Below, in pieces: positions 45,712 to 56,625 of a stretch of 64,000 nt of DNA. A program made the position numbers and the translations under genes. Under the pieces are notes generated by a model. That model had not been told where the DNA came from, did no database searches, and saw nothing but the letters and a program-made list of their open reading frames with translations. Origin of the DNA: a bacterium (GTDB lineage: Bacteria; Auribacterota; Auribacteria; Auribacterales; Auribacteraceae). The DNA is taken from contig JAHDNF010000008.1 in NCBI GenBank assembly GCA_018435605.1, positions 313,192 to 377,191 of the forward strand, written 5' to 3'. Position 1 is the first letter of the stretch. Every line of letters begins with the position of its first letter.

Positions 45712-47537
45712 TCCATATCCTGTTGGTTTGCCAAAACCTGCGGTTTGTTTTTAAAATAAAAATCCACTATCTTGCCGGCTATAGGCGCCGCATATGTTCC
45801 TCCGGATGTGCCTTGTTCGACCAGTATTATAAAGGCGATTTCAGGATTGTCGCTCGGCGCAAAACCACAAAACCATGCGTGATGTATCCGGTTTTGCGGT
45901 GTGCCCATCTGAATGGTTCCTGTCTTTCCCGAAACGGGAATATCTTTAACAGCCGCTTTTTTACCGGTGCCATAATCATGCTGGACAACTTCCTTCATTC
46001 CTTCTGCGATCACTTTATAGGTATTCTCCGACATCTTTATTTTATTAAGGACTACTCGCGGAAATGATTGTAGCACTTCACCCGTGTTGGATACCACTCT
46101 TTCAACCAATCGCGGCTGAAGCAGTTCACCTCTGTTGGCAATAGCGACCATAAAAGAAACCAACTGTAAAGGGGTCACCAACATAAATCCTTGTCCTATG
46201 GATAAATTGATGGTATCGCCCGGATACCATGGCAGGTTAAGAGTGTATTTTTTCCAAGTTTTATCAGGATTAACTCCGGCGGATTCAGCATCAAGCAGAA
46301 TACCTGTTTTTTTCCCGAACCCAAATTGATCTGCCCAATTATGAATCTGATGAACACCGATCATTTTATGACCCAGATTATAGAAAAAAACATTGCACGA
46401 ATAACGTATGGCTTCAATCACATTGACCCATCCATGTCCTGCTTTGTGCCAACACTTCCATGTAAATTTGCCCATTACAAACGACCCGTTGCAATAATAT
46501 TTGTCTGCTATAGTCAAACCCGAACTTTCCATGGCGCTTAAAGCTACCAGCATTTTAAAGGTCGAACCCGGCGGGTACACTTCGCGAATTGCTTTATTGA
46601 TAAGGTATTTATGTTTGCTCTGGAATAATTCTCGAATAATTTCCGTAGACGTAGGTTTGACAAAAAGGTTCGGATCATATTCCGGAAAACTGGCCATCGC
46701 AAGAACATCACCGTTTCTGACATCCATCACCACCACCGCCCCAGTATGGTCCATCATCAAAGATTCGATATACATTTGCAGATGATGGTCAATGGTCAGA
46801 TAAACATTACTGCCCGGTACCGGTTCTTTGACGCCGAGTATATCGTCGGTATACCCTCTATTGTCGACCTGAACCTGCATTCCGCCATGTTCGCCTTTTA
46901 GATAACGCTCAAGTTCTTTTTCAATACCCATTTTCCCGATATAATCCTGCATGAAGTAACTCTCGCTCTTCAGGCGCTTGTACTCTTCGGACGATAGTTT
47001 TCCTATATAACCCAATACATGAGATGCATGAGGACCGAAGCGGTAATCTCTTACAGGTGTCGGTTGAATACTGATTCCGGGAAAATATTCCCTGTTTTCC
47101 ATAATCATGTTCAACTGTTGCATATTTATATCACGGACTATTTTTTCGGGGACATAGGGAACGTGGCGTGAAATCTGAATTTTCCTCAAAATAGTTTCTT
47201 CGGAAATATCAAGAATAGAGGCCAGCTTATGAACAATGCTATTTTTCTTTTCGTTGGGAATGTCTTCAATAACAACTTCGACATCGAAACTAGGCCTGTT
47301 ATCGGCCAGAATTACACCTTTTCTATCGTAAATATTACCCCTTGGGGCGGGTATGATTATTTTCCTGACTCTATTGTTTCTAGCAAGTTCTACAAACCAT
47401 TCGCCATGCAGTATCTGAATTCTCCAACATGAAAACCATAAAAATGCAAAACAAAAAAATATGCCTAGCACAAGAAATTTAATGCGCCCTTCAAACTGCC
47501 CAATAAAATGTTCTTCAGCCCTACGAATTCTTACCAT
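45708..47537 (-). CDS. mrdA: Penicillin-binding protein 2
   Basis: The 609-residue class B PBP has one N-terminal membrane helix (residues about 20-45) and the dimerisation/pedestal domain (APRGNIYDRKGVILADNRPS). The transpeptidase motifs are complete: S-x-x-K in PPGSTFKMLVAL, S-x-N in RYSCNVFFYNLG, and K-T-G in VSGKTGTIQMG. It cross-links side-wall peptidoglycan together with RodA. It overlaps mreD by 17 bases and rodA by 4. Confidence 0.96.
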   Translation of the reverse strand: MVRIRRAEEHFIGQFEGRIKFLVLGIFFCFAFLWFSCWRIQILHGEWFVELARNNRVRKIIIPAPRGNIYDRKGVILADNRPSFDVEVVIEDIPNEKKNSIVHKLASILDISEETILRKIQISRHVPYVPEKIVRDINMQQLNMIMENREYFPGISIQPTPVRDYRFGPHASHVLGYIGKLSSEEYKRLKSESYFMQDYIGKMGIEKELERYLKGEHGGMQVQVDNRGYTDDILGVKEPVPGSNVYLTIDHHLQMYIESLMMDHTGAVVVMDVRNGDVLAMASFPEYDPNLFVKPTSTEIIRELFQSKHKYLINKAIREVYPPGSTFKMLVALSAMESSGLTIADKYYCNGSFVMGKFTWKCWHKAGHGWVNVIEAIRYSCNVFFYNLGHKMIGVHQIHNWADQFGFGKKTGILLDAESAGVNPDKTWKKYTLNLPWYPGDTINLSIGQGFMLVTPLQLVSFMVAIANRGELLQPRLVERVVSNTGEVLQSFPRVVLNKIKMSENTYKVIAEGMKEVVQHDYGTGKKAAVKDIPVSGKTGTIQMGTPQNRIHHAWFCGFAPSDNPEIAFIILVEQGTSGGTYAAPIAGKIVDFYFKNKPQVLANQQDME

Positions 47538-48060
47538 GTAACAACACCTTCAGTAATGGATAGATAACGGGCACTACAAGTAAAGTAACCGGCGAATTTG
47601 ACAAAACCATTTGGGTATAAAATTCCACAAACACCGGTATTCTGTTAGCAATATAATTCCACATACAAAAAATGAAACAGTACCCTAGAATAAGTATAAA
47701 AAGCAAAAACATAGCGGTACTTATATATTCAATGTAAAAACCCTTTTTGATGCGTGAAATAGTGTAACCTATTGCCCATAAAGCAATAGCAGACAACCCA
47801 AATTGAGAAAAAGTAAACACATCAAGCACTATTCCAATGACGAGACAATACCAGCGAACCTCATTCCAGTCGAATTCAATGATTAAAAATATGGCTAGTA
47901 TTAAAAGAAAATTGACGATATTAGTGTATCCGAGAAAGGTAAACTGTATGTTTGCCTGCAAACCGGCAAAAAAATACATAAGCAGATACAGCAACAGCGA
48001 ACTGCGTACAACTTTTTTCTTAAACCGATATTGCGAATAATAATTCGGTCTGACAATCAT
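47521..48060 (-). CDS. mreD: Rod shape-determining membrane protein MreD
   Basis: This 179-residue protein has five or six hydrophobic segments, including FLGYTNIVNFLLILAIFLII and VIGIVLDVFTFSQFGLSAIA (the G-x-x-x-D helix of MreD). It has the weak sequence conservation typical of the family. Identification rests on size, topology and place between mreC and PBP2. It overlaps mreC by 4 bases. Confidence 0.9.
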   Translation of the reverse strand: MIVRPNYYSQYRFKKKVVRSSLLLYLLMYFFAGLQANIQFTFLGYTNIVNFLLILAIFLIIEFDWNEVRWYCLVIGIVLDVFTFSQFGLSAIALWAIGYTISRIKKGFYIEYISTAMFLLFILILGYCFIFCMWNYIANRIPVFVEFYTQMVLSNSPVTLLVVPVIYPLLKVLLHGKNS

Positions 48061-48866
48061 AAAGTATCATGTTTAGGTTTCAGGATAACCAGAACTTCCT
48101 CAAGTTTATTAAAAGAGACAGCAGGTATCACTTCAGCATATTTATACAGCGCGAACTTGGCTTCGTACACTGATTTGACAGTGCCTATCACCAGCCCTTT
48201 TTCATACACACCCCCAAGCCCTGAAGTCAAAACAAGGTCATTGACGTAAATATCCTCATCACGGGGTAAAAAATTGATTATAAGAAATCCCCTGCCGGTT
48301 CCTTCAACAAGCCCCACAATGCGCGATTTCTGCATAATACCGCCTATGCGGTTTCGCTTGTCAATCAATAATTGAACTTTCGAACTCAGCAAACCCGCTT
48401 CTATAACTTTACCGACAACACCCTGTCCAGACACAACGGGCATATCTTCTTTGATACCGCTTTTCACACCTTTATCAATAATTATCAATTGTGACGCGCC
48501 GGTAATGTCGCGTCCGATAACACGGGCAGGCAAAGTTTCGTAGCTGACATCTTCTTTCAAATCCAACAGGGTACGCAACCGTTGGTTCTCAATTTCATAT
48601 TCCTTAAGTTGAGCTATTTTTCGTTCAAGGAGGCGAAGTTCATTTTTGATCTGAATATTTTCGTGTCTGAGATCTTTATTCAAACGAATATCCCTGCGGA
48701 CATCTTTTACGAGGTTGACTGTCATTCGGGCACCGACAAGCACCGGTTTAAACCCCTGCAGTACAACCTGTCGGATCGTTCTGCTAAAAGGGAACTTGGG
48801 ATTTAAAACTATGACCAGAGACAGAACAACTAAAATTACTCCGACGTATTTTCTGGATAGTAGCAC
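48057..48866 (-). CDS. mreC: Rod shape-determining protein MreC
   Basis: The 269-residue protein has one N-terminal membrane helix and a coiled coil at about residues 60-100 (IKNELRLLERKIAQLKEYEI). The MreC beta-barrel core follows: LPARVIGRDITGASQLIIID, GQGVVGKVIEAG, and LLIDKRNRIGGIM. It links MreB to the PBP2-RodA synthase in the periplasm. It lies 10 bases after mreB. Confidence 0.95.
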   Translation of the reverse strand: MLLSRKYVGVILVVLSLVIVLNPKFPFSRTIRQVVLQGFKPVLVGARMTVNLVKDVRRDIRLNKDLRHENIQIKNELRLLERKIAQLKEYEIENQRLRTLLDLKEDVSYETLPARVIGRDITGASQLIIIDKGVKSGIKEDMPVVSGQGVVGKVIEAGLLSSKVQLLIDKRNRIGGIMQKSRIVGLVEGTGRGFLIINFLPRDEDIYVNDLVLTSGLGGVYEKGLVIGTVKSVYEAKFALYKYAEVIPAVSFNKLEEVLVILKPKHDTL

Positions 48867-48876
48867 TGTAACCCTT

Positions 48877-49950
<1,074 letters not shown>

Positions 49951-50056
49951 TTATAGTCTCAGCGATAAGGTTCAAGCAGGAAAACGCCTATCCGGCATTC
50001 GACGTATACGCCGTAATTGTAAGAAAAATCCAAAAATATTCTCCGATGAAGTTTGC

Positions 50057-50085
50057 AGTATAAAAAACCTTATCTAAAAATGCAA
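50057..50085 (-). promoter_or_regulatory. Sigma70-type promoter of the mre operon
   Basis: On the minus strand TTGCAT (50080-50085) and TATACT (50057-50062) are separated by 17 bases, about 140 bases upstream of the mreB start. Confidence 0.5.
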
Positions 50086-50157
50086 TATAATTATTCCATA
50101 CTTGACGATATTTATACAATCAATTTATCTTTTAATAAACCTTGTAAATAGCAATAT

Positions 50158-51510
50158 CTATACCGATTTTTTAACTATAAACGATTCAAGAAGCCCGTCA
50201 AGTACTCTATCATATTCCGCCTCAAGGTATACCCCTGTATCACAATTTTTTTGTTTCCGTATGTTTCCGTTTTCATATATTTTACCTATCAGACTGTGAT
50301 GGGAATATGGTATAAACAACCGTCCAAATGTTCGATAGTCGCGCGTTTGTTCAGATAAAACCTCAAAAAGCCTCTCGAGATTTTGACCGGTTTTAGCGGA
50401 AATAGGAACACAAGGCATTGTTTCGCGTTCAAGATGTAGTAAGCCGTCCTGAGATATCAGGCAATCTATCTTGTTTAGAACGGTAACTACCTTTTTTTCG
50501 TATGCAGATAATTCTTTGAGCACTTTCCTGACAATCTGCAATCGGTCTTCAGCTTTATCATCGCTTACATCAAGCACATGAATAAGCAGATCAGCCTGAC
50601 GCACCTCCTCCAAGGTAGCCTTAAAAGCGTCAACTAACTGATGCGGCAGTTTATTTATGAAACCGACAGTGTCGATTAAAAGAATAGGTTGATTGTTAGG
50701 CAATACAAATCTTCTGGCGGTAGGGTCTAGAGTAGCGAATAATTTATCGGCAACCATTACATGGGAGTCTGTCAGTTTATTCAACAGAGTCGATTTACCT
50801 GAGTTGGTATATCCTATAAGAGCAATGACCGGTATATTGTGACGCTTGCGTCGTTTTCGCTGTGTTGATCGGTAAGTTTCAACCAGTTTAAGTTCTTTTT
50901 TTATCGAATGGATACGTTCGCGAATTTGACGCCTGTCCATTTCGAGCTGTTTTTCACCCGGTCCTCTAACGCCTACCGCGCCGCCGGTCATGCCTTCCTG
51001 CCTGACAAGATGCGTCCACTGACGGGTCAGCCTAGGCAACATATATTCAAGGCGTGCCAGTTCAATCTGAAGTTTACCTTCTTTTGTACGAGCTCGTGCG
51101 GCAAAAATATCTATGATAATTTCCGTACGGTCGATAACAATCACATCATCCAATTTCGCGGATATATTTTTCATTTGCGCAGGCGTTAAATCGTCATCAA
51201 ATATTACAGAATGAATATCGTTTGCCTTGCAATATTCATGCAGTGAATCCACTGAACCGCTACCTATACAATATGACGGGGATGGTACTTCTCGTTTGTT
51301 TATAATATGTTTATCGACTGTAAAACCAGCGCTCTCGGCAAGTAATTTAAGTTCCTGTAGAGATTCGAGAGTCTGCCATCTGCGGTGATTAGGAAGCTCC
51401 AAGGCGACAAGGACAACTTTTTTTGTTTCCTTTTGAAATGATGTCGGTATGGTTTTAGGTTTTTGAATACGTTTTGAGCTAAAATCGTAAATTTCGTGTA
51501 TTTTTCTCAT
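50158..51510 (-). CDS. hflX: GTPase HflX
   Basis: The 450-residue protein has the HflX N-domain (VVLVALELPNHRRWQTLESL, HSVIFDDDLTPAQMKNISAK, VIDRTEIIIDIFAARARTKE), then GVRGPGEKQLEMDRRQI. The G domain has IALIGYTNSGKSTLLNKLTD (G1), LLIDTVGFINKLPHQLV (G3) and VLNKID (G4). It splits stalled 70S ribosomes. The C-terminal part (about 375-450) is shorter and less conserved. No hfq lies beside it. AAGGAG is rather far (about 17 bases) from ATG 51510. Confidence 0.95.
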   Translation of the reverse strand: MRKIHEIYDFSSKRIQKPKTIPTSFQKETKKVVLVALELPNHRRWQTLESLQELKLLAESAGFTVDKHIINKREVPSPSYCIGSGSVDSLHEYCKANDIHSVIFDDDLTPAQMKNISAKLDDVIVIDRTEIIIDIFAARARTKEGKLQIELARLEYMLPRLTRQWTHLVRQEGMTGGAVGVRGPGEKQLEMDRRQIRERIHSIKKELKLVETYRSTQRKRRKRHNIPVIALIGYTNSGKSTLLNKLTDSHVMVADKLFATLDPTARRFVLPNNQPILLIDTVGFINKLPHQLVDAFKATLEEVRQADLLIHVLDVSDDKAEDRLQIVRKVLKELSAYEKKVVTVLNKIDCLISQDGLLHLERETMPCVPISAKTGQNLERLFEVLSEQTRDYRTFGRLFIPYSHHSLIGKIYENGNIRKQKNCDTGVYLEAEYDRVLDGLLESFIVKKSV

Positions 51511-51870
51511 CGGATAATAAATTAATTCTCCTTTACGCTATAAACAATCCTAAAACTTTAACTTCAGTTCTTATGTTATAGCAGTACGTTTCGCAGTTTT
51601 CTATATAATATCATCTCCAAACAACAAACAAAACAAATTTTCTTCTTTAAAAACATAAATTAGATTCAAATTACAGTAGATAAGTTGTTTATTTCTTTAC
51701 AATATATGATATCGATCATTACAATAGGGATGTTTATATAAATAAACACGGAATTTCTGAAAATTTAACCTGCGACAATTTTTAAAATAATTTGAAATTG
51801 TTGCCTTAGATATCAACCTGTCTATGATGGAATTTTTTCAGATTTTCCATAATCTATTCGTTATTGTCTC
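51511..51870. other. Divergent intergenic region
   Basis: This 360-base AT-rich gap lies between divergent hflX (minus) and a TMTC-like gene (plus). It must hold both promoters. Apart from the promoter candidate for the plus-strand gene listed below, I see no repeats or conserved structure. Confidence 0.6.
51801..51828 (+). promoter_or_regulatory. Possible promoter of the TMTC-like gene at 51871
   Basis: TTGCCT (51801-51806) and TATGAT (51823-51828) are 16 bases apart, about 43 bases before the ATG. The fit is moderate. Confidence 0.35.
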
Positions 51871-53655
51871 ATGAAAACAAGTCGATATACTCATAATATG
51901 CTACCGGTATCAATCATACTGGCTTTCAGCGCGATACTGGCGTTTTCGAATACGCTTTGCAACGATTTCGTTTATGACGATTCCGCTTATGTGGTAAACA
52001 ATCATCATATCAGGGATTTTTCTCATTTTCTTTCTTATTTCACATCTTTGCATACTTATCAGTCAACAGGAGCCGAAGGGCAATTTAAAGTTTATCGCCC
52101 TCTTGTTACTGCCAGCTTTGCCTTAGATTACGCTATATGGAAATTAAATCCGTTCGGATATCATCTGACAAACTTGATACTGCATTACATAACCTCCATA
52201 CTGATTTATATATTTTTTTGCGCACTGCTGAAACACCGCATTCAGGCATTTATAACTGCGCTTATATTTCTGATTCATCCAGTGCAGGTTGAAGCTGTAG
52301 CGTGGATATCCGGCAGAGGCAATATGCTTTATGCAATTTTATCCATTTTAAGCCTTACAGCATTTTTGCGCTATCTGACGTTACCGGACAAAAAATCCAT
52401 CATACATGCACTGATTTGGTATACAATGGCTCTGTTTGCCAAGGAAACGGCAGTTGCTGTACTTCCATTGATGATTCTGATATTTTTATTTAGTTCCGAT
52501 CACACCCATTTGAAGTTAAAATTCAAAAAACTATTAATACTTCTTGTTCCTTTTTTTATAGTTACAGCGATTTATACAATTATCCGGACAGCCGTTATCG
52601 ACGCAGTGAGCCAACGTGAATTATGGGGCGGTTCATACAGCGCTACAGTAGCAACTATGGTCAAGGTGGCATTGTTGTATCTGTACAAACTCGTTTTGCC
52701 TGTTAAGCTGAATGTTCTACAAAATGTTTCAGTTATTCCATCGCTATTGAGCATAAATGCTACTCTGTTTTCAACGGCATTGCTTGTGATTGCCTATTTT
52801 TGCGGAATTCGAAAAAACACTTCGTCAACCGTAAAATTCGGATTCTGGTGGATTTTGCTCGCGTTACTGCCTGTCTCAAATATTATTCCCCTACAAGCGC
52901 TTTTTGCGGAACGATTTTTATATCTTTCGGTAGCCGGTTTTGGCTGTATAGTAGCATATATATTCTTCTATGTGGCTGTCCGGAAAAAAGCAATACTGGC
53001 AACATGTTTAATAATCGTTTCACTGAATATCAAAACAATATCCCGAAACAGCGAGTGGCAGTCAAACGATACTCTTTGGAAAAGCGTTCTCGCGGTCGAC
53101 CCACAAAACGCGAAGGCTTATAACGGTATCGGCATGGCGTATCTGGAAAAAAACGATCTTGACAATGCGGCTACCGCATTGCAAAAAGCGATACGGTATG
53201 CACCTGACAACTTATATATAACCAATAATCTGGCGCTAGTCTTTTTAAAACAGGGCAATAAAGACGAAGCATTGCGATTGTTTGAAAAAACACTGAAAAT
53301 GGAAGGCAACCAAGCGGTCTCGTATCATAATTTAGGGCTACTTTATTTGGAACAAAAAAGATATAGTGAAGCGCTTTTCTACCTTGAAAAAACCGTGGAA
53401 CTCGATAAGCGTTATGCCAACGCTTATAATACTTTAGGAATGTGCTATTTTTACATGGGAGAACACGAAAAAGCAATTTCTGCATGGCTTACATCAGCAT
53501 CAGTCAGACCTGACGACCCGCAGTCATATTACAATATAATCATCAGTTATCTTCAGAAAAATGATTTCGATAATGCGAGTTTATTTTTGAGAAAAGCTAT
53601 TAAAATATTTCCCGAACATCCGTCATTCGAAGAAATCAAAAGAAAATTGCGATAA
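51871..53655 (+). CDS. TMTC-like GT-C membrane glycosyltransferase with C-terminal TPRs (third paralogue)
   Basis: The 594-residue protein has the same plan as the pair at 28.9-32.8 kb: TLCNDFVYDDSAYVVNNHHI (Asp36-Asp37), YRPLVTASFALDYAIWKLNP, YHLTNLILHYITSILIYIFF, IHPVQVEAVAWISGRGNMLY and LFAKETAVAVLPLM. About six TPRs follow from residue 400. The VEAVAWISGRGN variant resembles animal TMTC proteins more closely than the other two copies do. It stands alone, divergent from hflX, and there is no strong ribosome-binding site before ATG 51871. Donor and acceptor are unknown. Confidence 0.82.
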   Translation: MKTSRYTHNMLPVSIILAFSAILAFSNTLCNDFVYDDSAYVVNNHHIRDFSHFLSYFTSLHTYQSTGAEGQFKVYRPLVTASFALDYAIWKLNPFGYHLTNLILHYITSILIYIFFCALLKHRIQAFITALIFLIHPVQVEAVAWISGRGNMLYAILSILSLTAFLRYLTLPDKKSIIHALIWYTMALFAKETAVAVLPLMILIFLFSSDHTHLKLKFKKLLILLVPFFIVTAIYTIIRTAVIDAVSQRELWGGSYSATVATMVKVALLYLYKLVLPVKLNVLQNVSVIPSLLSINATLFSTALLVIAYFCGIRKNTSSTVKFGFWWILLALLPVSNIIPLQALFAERFLYLSVAGFGCIVAYIFFYVAVRKKAILATCLIIVSLNIKTISRNSEWQSNDTLWKSVLAVDPQNAKAYNGIGMAYLEKNDLDNAATALQKAIRYAPDNLYITNNLALVFLKQGNKDEALRLFEKTLKMEGNQAVSYHNLGLLYLEQKRYSEALFYLEKTVELDKRYANAYNTLGMCYFYMGEHEKAISAWLTSASVRPDDPQSYYNIIISYLQKNDFDNASLFLRKAIKIFPEHPSFEEIKRKLR

Positions 53656-53664
53656 CCTGTCTAT

Positions 53665-55752
53665 TCAACGCGGTAGTATACCGAGTAATTCCATAACATC
53701 ATCAATTTTATCGGTCGGCGCGGCACACTGTTTATCTTTACACACATAAAATGTTGTGTTACCGTCATTAGACTTGTATAAACCAATATATTGAACAATT
53801 TTTTCAAGTTGCTCGGACATCTTAGCATCGACAGGTTTATGAATAATCATCTTATTGGGTATAAAATATTTACCGATTGTACGAAGCACGGATTCGACTT
53901 GTTCTTTATTTATATCGCCTACGATTATTATTTCGTATTGTTCGCGTAATAGATAATCCAGACCACTCAAAAACTCCGTATATCCCACAGGCATTTTACT
54001 TAGCTCAGATTGAAAGAAAGCCGCCATCTTAGATGCTTTTTCGTAATATGATGCATCACCTGTCAACACCGCCATACGTATCAGATTAGCGAAAGCAACG
54101 GAATTCCCTGAAGGAACAGCCCCGTCGTATATTTCTTTTGTTTTTACGATTAAATTTTCCGCGTCAAAGGCGGTAAGATAAAAACCTCCGTTTTTATCAT
54201 CCCAAAAATGGTTTATAAGATCATTATGCAGATCAAACAGATTAAACAAAAGTTGCGGGTCAAGAAAATACTCGTAAAGCTCGAATATTCCCCATATTAC
54301 AAATGCATAATCATCTATTTGAGCCGTAATACCGGCACGTCCTTTACGGAATAGATGCAACAAACGTCCGTCTTTATTGCGTAAATGCTTTAAAATAAAG
54401 TCAAGAGTCTCTTTGGCTGTTTGCGCATATACCGGCTCATTAAAGGCTTTTGCCGCTTTTGCAAGAGCCGCAATTATAAGCCCGTTCCAGTCGGTCAAGA
54501 TTTTGTCGTCTTTAAATGGAGGAACTCTTTTTTGGCGTGCTTGAAACAATACCTTCCTTACTTTTTCAAGGTTTGTCTGAAATTGATTTTGTGTGATTCC
54601 AAACCGTCTAGCAAGTTTCTCCTCCGAATCCGTAATATGCAAAATATTGGAACCGTTTTTTTGACCCGTAGCTTCTACTCTAAAATTCCCTTCGTCAGTC
54701 ACATTGAATACTGCCATGGCAAAAGCCGCGTCGGATGGACTTAGAAGTTGTTCTATTTCACGTTTAGTGAAAAGATAAAACCGGCCTTCTTCTCCTTCAC
54801 TGTCGGCATCTTCAGCAGAATAAAACCCACCTTCAGAAGACCGCATATCTTTAAGTAGATATGAAAAAATCTCACAAGCCGTTTTTTTATAAAACAAATC
54901 GCCCGTTGCCTGATAAGCCTCGATATATGCCATAGCTATTAGAGCCTGATCGTACAACATTTTCTCAAAATGCGGAACCAGCCATACGCTGTCTGTAGAA
55001 TATCTGTGAAAACCGTATCCTATATGATCGTATATTCCTCCCAGCCGCATATTCCGTAGAGTTCGCTCAACCATCTCCAAAGCAGTTGAATTTTTTGCAT
55101 GTTTCCAGTATCTGAGCAAAAAACGCAGATTATGAGGTGTAGGAAATTTAGGAGCACCCCCGAAACCTGCATATGTAACATCGAATAGCTCCTGTAGTCG
55201 CGCGAAAGCGTCGTCGAGTATTTCTAAACCGGGTTGCAAGCCGCCTGTAAAAGTAACACTTCTCTGAAGATGTCCGGTTATGTCTTTGGCAGACTGCAAC
55301 AATTCGTTTCGATTATTATGCCATATCTCACGAATACGCAGTGAAAGATCTATCATGCCTATCCGTCCATATACGCTGTGTTTAGACAAATAAGTCCCTG
55401 CAAAAAAAGGTTTCTTATCGGCTGTCATAATGATACTCAACGGCCAGCCTCCACCGCCGGTAATCATCTGACAGACTGCCATATAAACAGAATCGATATC
55501 AGGCCTTTCTTCTCTATCCACTTTTATAGATATAAAAGTTTCATTCATCAAACGCGCAACTTCCGGGTCTTCAAAAGATTCACGCTCCATAACATGGCAC
55601 CAGTGACATGTAGAATACCCTATAGACAAAAAAACCGGTTTATCCTCATCACGAGCTTTTCTGAACGCTTCTTCACACCACGGCCACCACTCCACCGGAT
55701 TGGAGGCATGCTGGATCAAATAGGGGCTTAAAGAATCTTTCAAATGGTTCAC
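53665..55752 (-). CDS. DUF255/YyaL (spermatogenesis-associated protein 20-like) thioredoxin-domain protein
   Basis: The 695-residue protein starts [20 protein letters not shown], then [20 protein letters not shown] with the thioredoxin-like C-H-W-C motif, and [15 protein letters not shown]. An (alpha/alpha)6 barrel region follows ([50 protein letters not shown]). This is a widely conserved family with no settled function. Length is normal. It is convergent with the TMTC-like gene with only 9 bases between stops. Confidence 0.94.
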   Translation of the reverse strand: MNHLKDSLSPYLIQHASNPVEWWPWCEEAFRKARDEDKPVFLSIGYSTCHWCHVMERESFEDPEVARLMNETFISIKVDREERPDIDSVYMAVCQMITGGGGWPLSIIMTADKKPFFAGTYLSKHSVYGRIGMIDLSLRIREIWHNNRNELLQSAKDITGHLQRSVTFTGGLQPGLEILDDAFARLQELFDVTYAGFGGAPKFPTPHNLRFLLRYWKHAKNSTALEMVERTLRNMRLGGIYDHIGYGFHRYSTDSVWLVPHFEKMLYDQALIAMAYIEAYQATGDLFYKKTACEIFSYLLKDMRSSEGGFYSAEDADSEGEEGRFYLFTKREIEQLLSPSDAAFAMAVFNVTDEGNFRVEATGQKNGSNILHITDSEEKLARRFGITQNQFQTNLEKVRKVLFQARQKRVPPFKDDKILTDWNGLIIAALAKAAKAFNEPVYAQTAKETLDFILKHLRNKDGRLLHLFRKGRAGITAQIDDYAFVIWGIFELYEYFLDPQLLFNLFDLHNDLINHFWDDKNGGFYLTAFDAENLIVKTKEIYDGAVPSGNSVAFANLIRMAVLTGDASYYEKASKMAAFFQSELSKMPVGYTEFLSGLDYLLREQYEIIIVGDINKEQVESVLRTIGKYFIPNKMIIHKPVDAKMSEQLEKIVQYIGLYKSNDGNTTFYVCKDKQCAAPTDKIDDVMELLGILPR

Positions 55753-56112
55753 GAAACGCTCCTCTATTTTACCTACCGTTTTTATAGGATATCACTAAAA
55801 TAAAAATCACCTTTTTAAAAATCACTACTTATCATTTTTCAAAGTTTTTAGTTAAAATCCAATGCAACTTTTGTCAATGAATCCTCTTGCGGATGCCTCC
55901 GATATGACAGAAATTTTCAATCTGTTTTTGTAGAGTTCCCATAAAATAAGAATATAGAATCAAAGACACGGTTCAATATAAGATGTAGTTTCTAAAGCTC
56001 ATTTTAATCGGTTCACAGTTTTAAAAATGAACTTTTTACCTGTATTGTATTGTCAAAATAAACTAATCTGTTTATTATGTTACCAACAACAATAAAATAC
56101 AAGGAGGAAATT
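55753..56112. other. Divergent intergenic region upstream of tpx
   Basis: This 360-base gap separates the minus-strand DUF255 gene from tpx. It contains the tpx promoter (56050-56078). I see nothing else in it that I can name. Confidence 0.6.
56050..56078 (+). promoter_or_regulatory. Sigma70-type promoter of tpx
   Basis: TTGTCA (56050-56055) and TATTAT (56073-56078) have the ideal 17-base spacer and lie about 35 bases before ATG 56113. Confidence 0.55.
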
Positions 56113-56622
56113 ATGGAACGAACAGGTTTTACAGTTAAAGGAAATCCTATTACTTTACTAGGTGAAGAAATCCGGACGGGACAACAAGCCCCCTCTTTTA
56201 CCGTGCTCAACACTGATCTTGAACCGGTAAGTTTTGAAAAGTTCGCCAACAAGATAAAAGTCATCGCGGCAGTACCGTCTCTTGACACTCCTGTATGCGA
56301 GACACAAATAGTCCGGTTTAACAACGAAGCGACTCAACTGTCGAAAGATGTAGTTATCCTTTTCATCAGTATGGATTTACCTTTCGCCATAAAAAGAGCC
56401 GTATGCTCCAACGACATAAAAAAAGTCAAAGCGTTATCCGATCATAGAGACGCTGATTTCGGCAAAAAATACGGGGTATTGATAAAAGAATTGCGTCTTC
56501 TCGCGCGGTCGGTGTTCCTTGTCGATCAAAACAATACCGTTCAATATGTGGAATATGTGAAGGAACTAAGCAGTCCGCCGAATTATGAGGCAGTTTTGAA
56601 CGCAATTAAAAAATTGATATAG
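56113..56622 (+). CDS. tpx: Thiol peroxidase (atypical 2-Cys peroxiredoxin)
   Basis: The 169-residue protein has the Tpx pattern GNPITLLGEEIRTGQQAPSF, peroxidatic Cys62 in VPSLDTPVCETQIVRFN, and resolving Cys98 in FAIKRAVCSND. It reduces peroxides using thioredoxin. ATG 56113 follows AAGGAGG at 8-base spacing; an in-frame ATG further upstream is not supported. It is a single-gene unit, convergent with polA (3 bases apart). Confidence 0.96.
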   Translation: MERTGFTVKGNPITLLGEEIRTGQQAPSFTVLNTDLEPVSFEKFANKIKVIAAVPSLDTPVCETQIVRFNNEATQLSKDVVILFISMDLPFAIKRAVCSNDIKKVKALSDHRDADFGKKYGVLIKELRLLARSVFLVDQNNTVQYVEYVKELSSPPNYEAVLNAIKKLI

Positions 56623-56625
56623 AGA

